Shown piece by piece: positions 59,215 to 64,000 of a stretch of 64,000 nt of DNA. Below the pieces are notes generated by a model, which did not search any database, was not told the DNA's origin, and saw nothing but the letters and a program-made list of their open reading frames with translations. The DNA is taken from contig CM050447.1 in assembly GCA_027563935.2 (NCBI GenBank), forward strand, positions 19,608,001 through 19,672,000. The letters are read 5' to 3'. Made by a program: the position numbers and the translations under genes. The first letter of the stretch is position 1. Each line of letters begins with the position of its first letter. This stretch comes from Costus lasius (lineage: Eukaryota; Streptophyta; Magnoliopsida; Zingiberales; Costaceae).

Positions 59215-60511
59215 GTTCTTAATGAAAAAATTTAGGTACCAAGTGCTGTATTTGCAGTTGGGTATCCTAATCATTCAAGCACGAATCTAAAAACTGCAGC
59301 GGGAAAATTAATGCAAAGTTAATTTCACGATGTTGCAGTCAACGTTCACGATTTATTAACTTTTATCTAACTCAAGTTTAAGTCAACTTTCACGCTTCTG
59401 GTCAACTCACACAAAAAAAATATAAATTAGGACAGCAGGTTTCGTCCGTGGGGATTTGATCCTCCGGCAAAGACGAACTAATTCGTGCGAGGCCGAAATC
59501 GGCGATCTTGGCCAAGAGGCGAGCATCGAGGAGTATGTTGCTAGGCTTAATGTCGCCGTGTATCACTCGTGGATCGCAGGCCGAGTGGAGGAAGTTGAGG
59601 CCACAGGTGACGTCGAAGACCACCGCAAACCGCCGGCTCCAGTCCAACAGCTCTAGGCACCGTCGGTCCAACAGCGCATCCTAGAGGCTTCCGTTGTGCA
59701 TTAGTTCATACACCAAAAGGAGCTTCCGGCCGGGAACTGCCCTGGAAACAACCGCTGCATCTGATTCCTCCACCTGATCCCCCGGCTCGCGCCGCCTCCA
59801 CCATTTCCACCAACATCTGCTGCGGTAGTCATCGTCAGAGCAGTAGCCGATGGCTGGGACAACGGCCGCGTCGGAGGTTGCAACGGACAGGATCTTAGAG
59901 GCAAGTGCGAGCTCGCCCTGGAGAGAGCCGTACGAGTCCATGAGCTTGACCGCGACCTCCTCGCCCGAAAAGAGGACGCTGCGGAAAACGGGGCCGAAGC
60001 CGCCATGGCCGAGTCGGTGGGAGGGGGCGAAAGAGGCGGTGGCGCAGCGGAGATGGACGTAACTGAGCTTACGCAGCAGGCCGGCCGGATGAGGCGGCAG
60101 GGAGGGAACGATAGGGCTGGTGCGGCCGCGGGCGAAGCGGTGGTAGAGGGCCGCAAGGACGGCAGCGGCTACGCGAAAAGTGACCGGAGAGTAAAAGTCT
60201 ACGGTCCCCCCTCACCTTTTCCTCCAACAAACCGCCTACCGAGTTTACTCTGCCGCCAGCGTTGCAATAACTCTTCCGCCCTCTGCCCTAACTTATGTTT
60301 TTTTCGTGTGAGTTGACCAGAAGCGTGAAAGTTAATCTAAACTAGGGTTAGATAAGAGTTAATAAATCGTGAATGTTGACTGTCGCATCATGAAATTGAC
60401 TTCGCATTAATTTTCCCACTACAGCTTTTAGATTCGTGTCTCAATGATTAGGGTACCCAACTGCAGATACGAAAGTTGGGTACCCAGCTGCCAAAATTTT
60501 TTTGTTCTTAA
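59215..60511. mobile_element. Pack-MULE carrying a receptor-kinase fragment
   Basis: Long terminal inverted repeats: left about 59223-59438, right about 60286-60503 when reverse-complemented. They share phrases such as cacgaatctaaaa, gggaaaattaatgc, attcacgatttattaac and ttcacgcttctggtcaactc, at about 85-90% identity. The flanks carry gttcttaa on both sides (59215-59222 and 60504-60511), 8 of an expected 9 bp target duplication. The interior holds no transposase but a GC-rich kinase gene fragment. This is the definition of a Pack-MULE. Confidence 0.88.
59440..60225 (-). pseudogene. Captured receptor-like kinase fragment (At4g25390-like)
   Basis: Inside the Pack-MULE, minus strand. It starts within a transmembrane segment (FRVAAAVLAALYHRFARGR), then juxtamembrane KLSYVHLRCATASFAPSHRL, the Gly-rich loop LGHGGFGPVF, the ATP-binding Lys in EEVAVKLMD, YELMHNGSL, the catalytic loop [14 protein letters not shown] and [11 protein letters not shown], then it is cut by the inverted repeat before the activation segment. 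The loop has HGD rather than HRD, as in the At4g25390/At2g45590-type receptor-like kinases this resembles. An in-frame TAG at 59681-59683 follows HNGSL, most simply a CAG-to-TAG change. Ectodomain, activation loop and C-lobe are missing, so it cannot make an active kinase. Confidence 0.85.
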
Positions 60512-61300
60512 CAATTTTAAGGTGTACTGAAATTGCACTCCCAATATTTATCATTACGTCTTGATTTTAAGGTGTACTGAGATTGCATTCCCAATATTTA
60601 TCATTACGTCTTGTGTTCTTTGGAGAATCCTCTATATTGAACTTGAGCCATTCTTGCAGGAATTGTTCTTTTTGCAAAGCTCATGTAATTTTTAAAATTC
60701 TGTTTTCTCTCCGTGTGGCTGGAGTGTCTCTTTCAATTCTGTTCTGATGTACTCCACAAAATAGTTGAGTTCTATCTTCGGAGACCAAAAGAGATTAGGA
60801 GAAAACAGGAGAGAAAGCATAATTTTCTGTCGTTTCGACCTATTAGTTTGCAATGATGAAAAAGTAGTATATAGTGTTCTTTTTTTTTTGTTCGATTAAA
60901 ATCAGGCAAAAGATGAAGGAGAAGAAAAAAAAAAGTCAAACGTCGACGCTCGTCATTCTCCCTCATTTGCATTGCCCTTCGTTGTCCCCCTTGTCTGTAT
61001 TGCCCCGCATCGACCTCTCCTTTCGTCCACATCGTCGCCCTCTCATCGAATCTCTTTGCTCATGCCGAATTTAACCACATCTCCTTCCTTCTCTGCTGCT
61101 ACGCCTCCCTCGACGTTGAGCTTCCCTCACTGTTACTCTTCCTTCTATATCGACCTCCCCCCTTACCGTTACTCTTCCCCCACGACACTCTCTCCCTTTA
61201 TAGTCACCGGAGCTCCTGCCTACTTTGCTTTGAGAAAAACACCTGTGAAGAGACTCTTCTTTTTGAAGAATAGAAGGGTGCTAAAAATTTGACCCAAACA
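60512..61300. other. Spacer right of the Pack-MULE
   Basis: A 50-bp tandem duplication at about 60518-60615 repeats attttaaggtgtactga and atttatcattacgtcttg. A pyrimidine-rich stretch (60940-61200) is open in one frame only because of composition. No gene seen. Confidence 0.5.
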
Positions 61301-61557
61301 TATCTAAAAAAATACTACGATGATCTACTCACTTAGAGCTATTCAATAGTATTAATATCATCGTGAATGAAATCTACTATGATGAGAAAAAAATATAAAA
61401 TATTCTACTATATTTTATGATATCTTTAACAATAAAAAATAATAAAATATTATATATTATATAATTCTTTTTTCATCATAAAAGATTTCATTCACGATAA
61501 TATTAATATCGTTGGATAGCTCTAAATAGATTTATCATCATAATATATTTTTTTTAG
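61301..61557. mobile_element. Foldback MITE B
   Basis: The arms are inverted: left tctaaaaaaatac ... tagagctattcaatagtatt ... tcgtgaatgaaatc; right, reverse-complemented, gctaaaaaaaata ... tagagctatccaacgatatt ... tcgtgaatgaaatc. Arms are about 90 bp and the loop is AT-rich. No coding capacity and no clear target duplication. It shares its core with the elements at 2.6, 61.7 and 62.2 kb. Confidence 0.75.
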
Positions 61558-61682
61558 CCTCTACAACTCATGCCAGGAGATTTTTTTTCTTTGCTTTACC
61601 CACTGCCAGAAGGCCCAGAACCACCACAGTTGTGGCTGTCCGCCTGCCATTTTCACCCACTGCCAAACACGTGAGTTTATGG

Positions 61683-62574
61683 CCCTGTTTGGCCCCGACG
61701 TTTGCATCGAGACGGGGACAAACAGGGAGAAAAATTCTAAGCGGACCGTCCGCTTAGAATTTTTAAATGGTCGCCTCTTCGTTTTAGGTCAAAATAAATC
61801 CAAAAATAAAAATAAAAGATGAAGAAATAATCTACATGATTTAAGCTTTCCAATGATACCAATATCATGATATTTTTTTTAAATGATACAAATTTACATT
61901 TAAAACATAATAGAAAAAATATTAATTATTTATATATTTTAAATGATCTACGTGTTTTAAATGTGAATTTATATCATTTTTAAAAAAAATTTCATCATAA
62001 TATTGGTATCATTGGAAAACTTAAATCATGTAGATTATTTCTTCATCTTTTATTTTTATTTTTAGATTTATTTTCACCTAAAACGAAGAGGCGACCGTTT
62101 AAAAATTCTAAGCGGACGGTCCACTTAGAATTTTTCTCCGCCAAACAGGGGACAAAATTTCTCCGCGGCCCCCTCCGCTTAAAACCCGATAAACGGGTTG
62201 TTTAAATTTTATATTAAAAAAAAAAATTTTTATTTTTTTTTTTTAGAAATACTCTACTCCTTATAATCTATCCAATGGTATTAAATTTAGGGTATTTTAG
62301 ATTATATACATGTATGAAATACCCTATGCAAAATTGCATATAAGACAAAAAAATATTTTATATATAAATTTGTATAGAGTTTGTATAGGGTATTTCATAC
62401 ATGTATATAATCTAAAATACCCTAAATTTAATACCATTGGATAGATTATAAGGAGTAGAGTATTTCTAAAAAAAAAAATTAAAATTTTTTTTTTTTTAAT
62501 ATGAAATTTAAACAACCCGTTTATCGGGTTTTAAGCGGAGGGGGCCGCGGAGAAAACGCGCCCCCAAACAGGGG
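61683..62574. mobile_element. Foldback element D with ccctgtttgg ends
   Basis: Arms after removal of the nested element: tctccgcggccccctccgctt, aaaacccgataaacggg, a ttgtttaaattt stretch, then actctactccttataatc and tatccaatggtattaaattt, repeated inverted on the right (to ccaaacagggg). The outer tips read gccctgtttggcccc on the left and, reverse-complemented, cccctgtttgggggc on the right. The left tip is separated from its arm by element C plus about 30 bp. No protein is encoded and no target duplication was found. Confidence 0.65.
61717..62148. mobile_element. Foldback MITE C, nested in element D
   Basis: A 414-bp element (61726-62139) has arms of about 170 bp starting ggagaaaaattctaagcgga on both sides, then cggaccgtccgcttag (itself palindromic), cgcctcttcgttttagg, gatgaagaaataatctacat and ccaatgataccaatat. 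Flanks: gacaaacag (61717-61725) and gccaaacag (62140-62148), a 9-bp duplication with one mismatch. Mutator-type by TSD length. No protein is encoded. Confidence 0.82.
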
Positions 62575-62639
62575 TGCGTTTTCTAGCGCATGCATGCGCC
62601 TAAAATCATCCAAGCGGCAGTCACTTACACGATGACATG

Positions 62640-63020
62640 TGTATATTATTTGATCAAACGGTTGCTATTGCCCGGCTGCCCTTCACGTCCTCGTTCCGAG
62701 CGCCCCAAAACTCGTCGTGCCTCTCCTTCCTCTCGTGGGCGTTGGACTTCTGGTACGGGGGGAAGTTGGCGCAGTCCAGCAAGATATCCGCCGGTCCGTG
62801 TTCAAGACATTCTTCATCTTGGTGAGCATTGGCAAGGTGATAGCCGAGGCCGGCAGCATGACATCTGATCTGGCGAAGGGAGCAACTGTAGTGGCTTCGG
62901 TGTTTGAGGTGTTGGATAGGCTTTGATACCAGCATCTTCCAATATGGATCCACAAGACTATGAGAGGAAATTGAAGAGGATTCAAGGAAAGATAGAGCTC
63001 AGGAAGGTGTACTTCGTCAT
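62640..63020 (+). pseudogene. ABCB (MDR/PGP-type) transporter fragment
   Basis: Three pieces in different frames read in order along an ABCB half-transporter: [20 protein letters not shown], then [20 protein letters not shown] followed by [20 protein letters not shown], then MDPQDYERKLKRIQGKIELR. This is the end of a transmembrane domain and the linker just before a nucleotide-binding domain. At least two frameshifts separate the pieces, and similarity ends before any Walker A motif. No promoter, start or remaining domains are present. Typical ABCB proteins are about 1250 residues, so this is a small dead relic next to the foldback cluster. Confidence 0.8.
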
Positions 63021-63556
63021 GCTGCATAGATTGGGCATACTGCTTCATGATTGGTTCTTTTACCTCGTTAGATCATTGTAGATAATTTCTCAGCTTGACA
63101 AAGAAAGCTACCTAAAAGCGGCTTAAAGAACACACATAAATCCACCTAAGATATTACTTTCTCTTTAGCATTGTTAAATTTGTAGTGGTGTCCAAAAACT
63201 AGAGAAGATTTGTATTTGACCTCGGTTGTTTGCCTTTTTTTTTCCTCAGTTGATCCTATAGTTTATTATAATCCACTTTAGTTTCTATTGACAAAGAAAA
63301 GTAACTAAAACAGTCTAAATAACATGCAGAACTCGTCTGAAGATCTTTATATCTCTGTAATTAAAACAGTCTCTATTGATCATATAGTTTGCCTTTTTTT
63401 ATCTCAGTTTATAGCATTGTTAAATTTGTATGGCTTTCTACTATGTTGCCTAAAAATTCAATATCCACCTTATCATGGAATCCTGGGTAAGCTTGTTTGT
63501 TTGAATAGCTGACTAAACAATGCAATTGTTCTTTTGCAGGTGATTAATTTTTAAAA
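63021..63556. other. Spacer before the terminal transposon-like gene
   Basis: Contains a diverged local duplication: tagcattgttaaatttgta near 63168 and again near 63411, and tatagtttgcc-type phrases. No gene. Confidence 0.4.
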
Positions 63557-64000
63557 ATGAGTAATGAAAGTAAAAAAAGATTAAGTAGGGTAATACATAG
63601 TAGGTGTAGTTTAAATAGAATGAATATTTTTTTCAAAGAACTTAGTAATATTTGTAGAATTGAAGAAAACTTTTTGTACAACACACCGTTTGTCCATTTT
63701 TGGGATTGTCCTGACATTAAGTTGGATGCAATTAATTTAGGGTATTTAATTAAAAATTGGGATGGAGATATTAATAGTTTTTTTATTAACTAAAATTTAA
63801 TAAAATTCTCTTTAAATGATGTAGCACTCATCCTTGGATTAAAAGTCCAATGTGAGTTTATTAATTTAGAAAATGGTTTAGGCCCATCTGTTTTCTTCAT
63901 TGAAGAATTCCAAGATGCCTATATAAAGCACGATGCGCTAGAGAAAAAAATAAAACATGCTTGTAGTTTACATGAAAACTTAGATCATGATAGAGTAAAG
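63557..64000 (+). pseudogene. DUF1985/plant-mobile-domain-like transposon protein, partial
   Basis: Begins MSNESKKRLSRVIHSRCSLN and reads FVHFWDCPDIKLDAINLGYL and NWDGDINSFFIN. An in-frame TAA (63791-63793) interrupts it, then the same frame resumes with NLIKFSLNDVALILGLKVQC and stays open to the window end. The pattern RCS at the front, a conserved Trp/Asp segment, and then F-x-L-x-D-V-x-x-I-L-G-L resembles the N-terminal module (DUF1985 or plant mobile domain) attached to Ulp1-type proteases or aminotransferase-like proteins of Mutator-class elements. The rest lies outside. The AT-rich codon use contrasts with the host genes. The stop implies a decayed copy, unless it is a sequencing error. 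Confidence 0.55.

Overview
The window looks like nuclear DNA from a flowering plant, most likely a non-grass monocot. Reasons: spliced genes with GT-AG introns, plant-only families (SAUR, PPR, DUF241/BPS1-like, plant PLD delta), very GC-rich first or single exons (SAUR, DUF241, PLD exon 1) set in AT-rich intergenic DNA, and dense MITE, LTR, LINE and Mutator-type debris. The species cannot be fixed from sequence alone; Zingiberales or palms are guesses. No rRNA, tRNA, CRISPR or bacterial-style operon was seen.

Layout. 1-2.2 kb: a single-exon DUF241 gene (-). 2.2-13.1 kb: gene-free, with a 301-bp foldback MITE, a roughly 490-bp palindromic hAT-like element, a MITE starting with CTGTTTGG and a purine-rich repeat pair. 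13.1-17.7 kb: complex I subunit NDUFB2 homologue (-, three exons, 4.2-kb intron). 18.8-19.3 kb: a SAUR gene (+) with a MITE in its upstream region. 21.4-26.0 kb: a 102-residue two-pass membrane protein (-, two exons, 4.3-kb intron holding a non-autonomous LTR element). 26.7-40.5 kb: a complete ten-exon phospholipase D delta (-, 850 residues, both HKD motifs), with a young TRIM-type LTR element in intron 8 and a hAT-like MITE in intron 9. 43.1-44.4 kb: a PLS-class PPR protein (-). 46.7-47.7 kb: an NIP1-like RING-H2 E3 ligase (+, five exons).

47.4-58.2 kb is a direct segmental duplication of about 4 kb. Its second copy carries only the last part of the RING gene and has a scrambled junction. 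Between the copies lie a dead LINE RNase H fragment and an intact cytosolic sulfotransferase gene (-). 59.2-60.5 kb is a Pack-MULE: roughly 210-bp inverted repeats flank a captured, broken receptor-kinase fragment. 61.3-62.6 kb holds three foldback elements, one nested in another. The end holds a frameshifted ABCB transporter fragment and the start of a DUF1985/plant-mobile-domain-like transposon protein that runs off the window.

The intact genes form no pathway cluster. They are ordinary single genes for auxin response, mitochondrial respiration, lipid signalling, organellar RNA processing, ubiquitination and sulfation. The unusual biology here is rearrangement: gene capture, template-switch duplication and nested elements.
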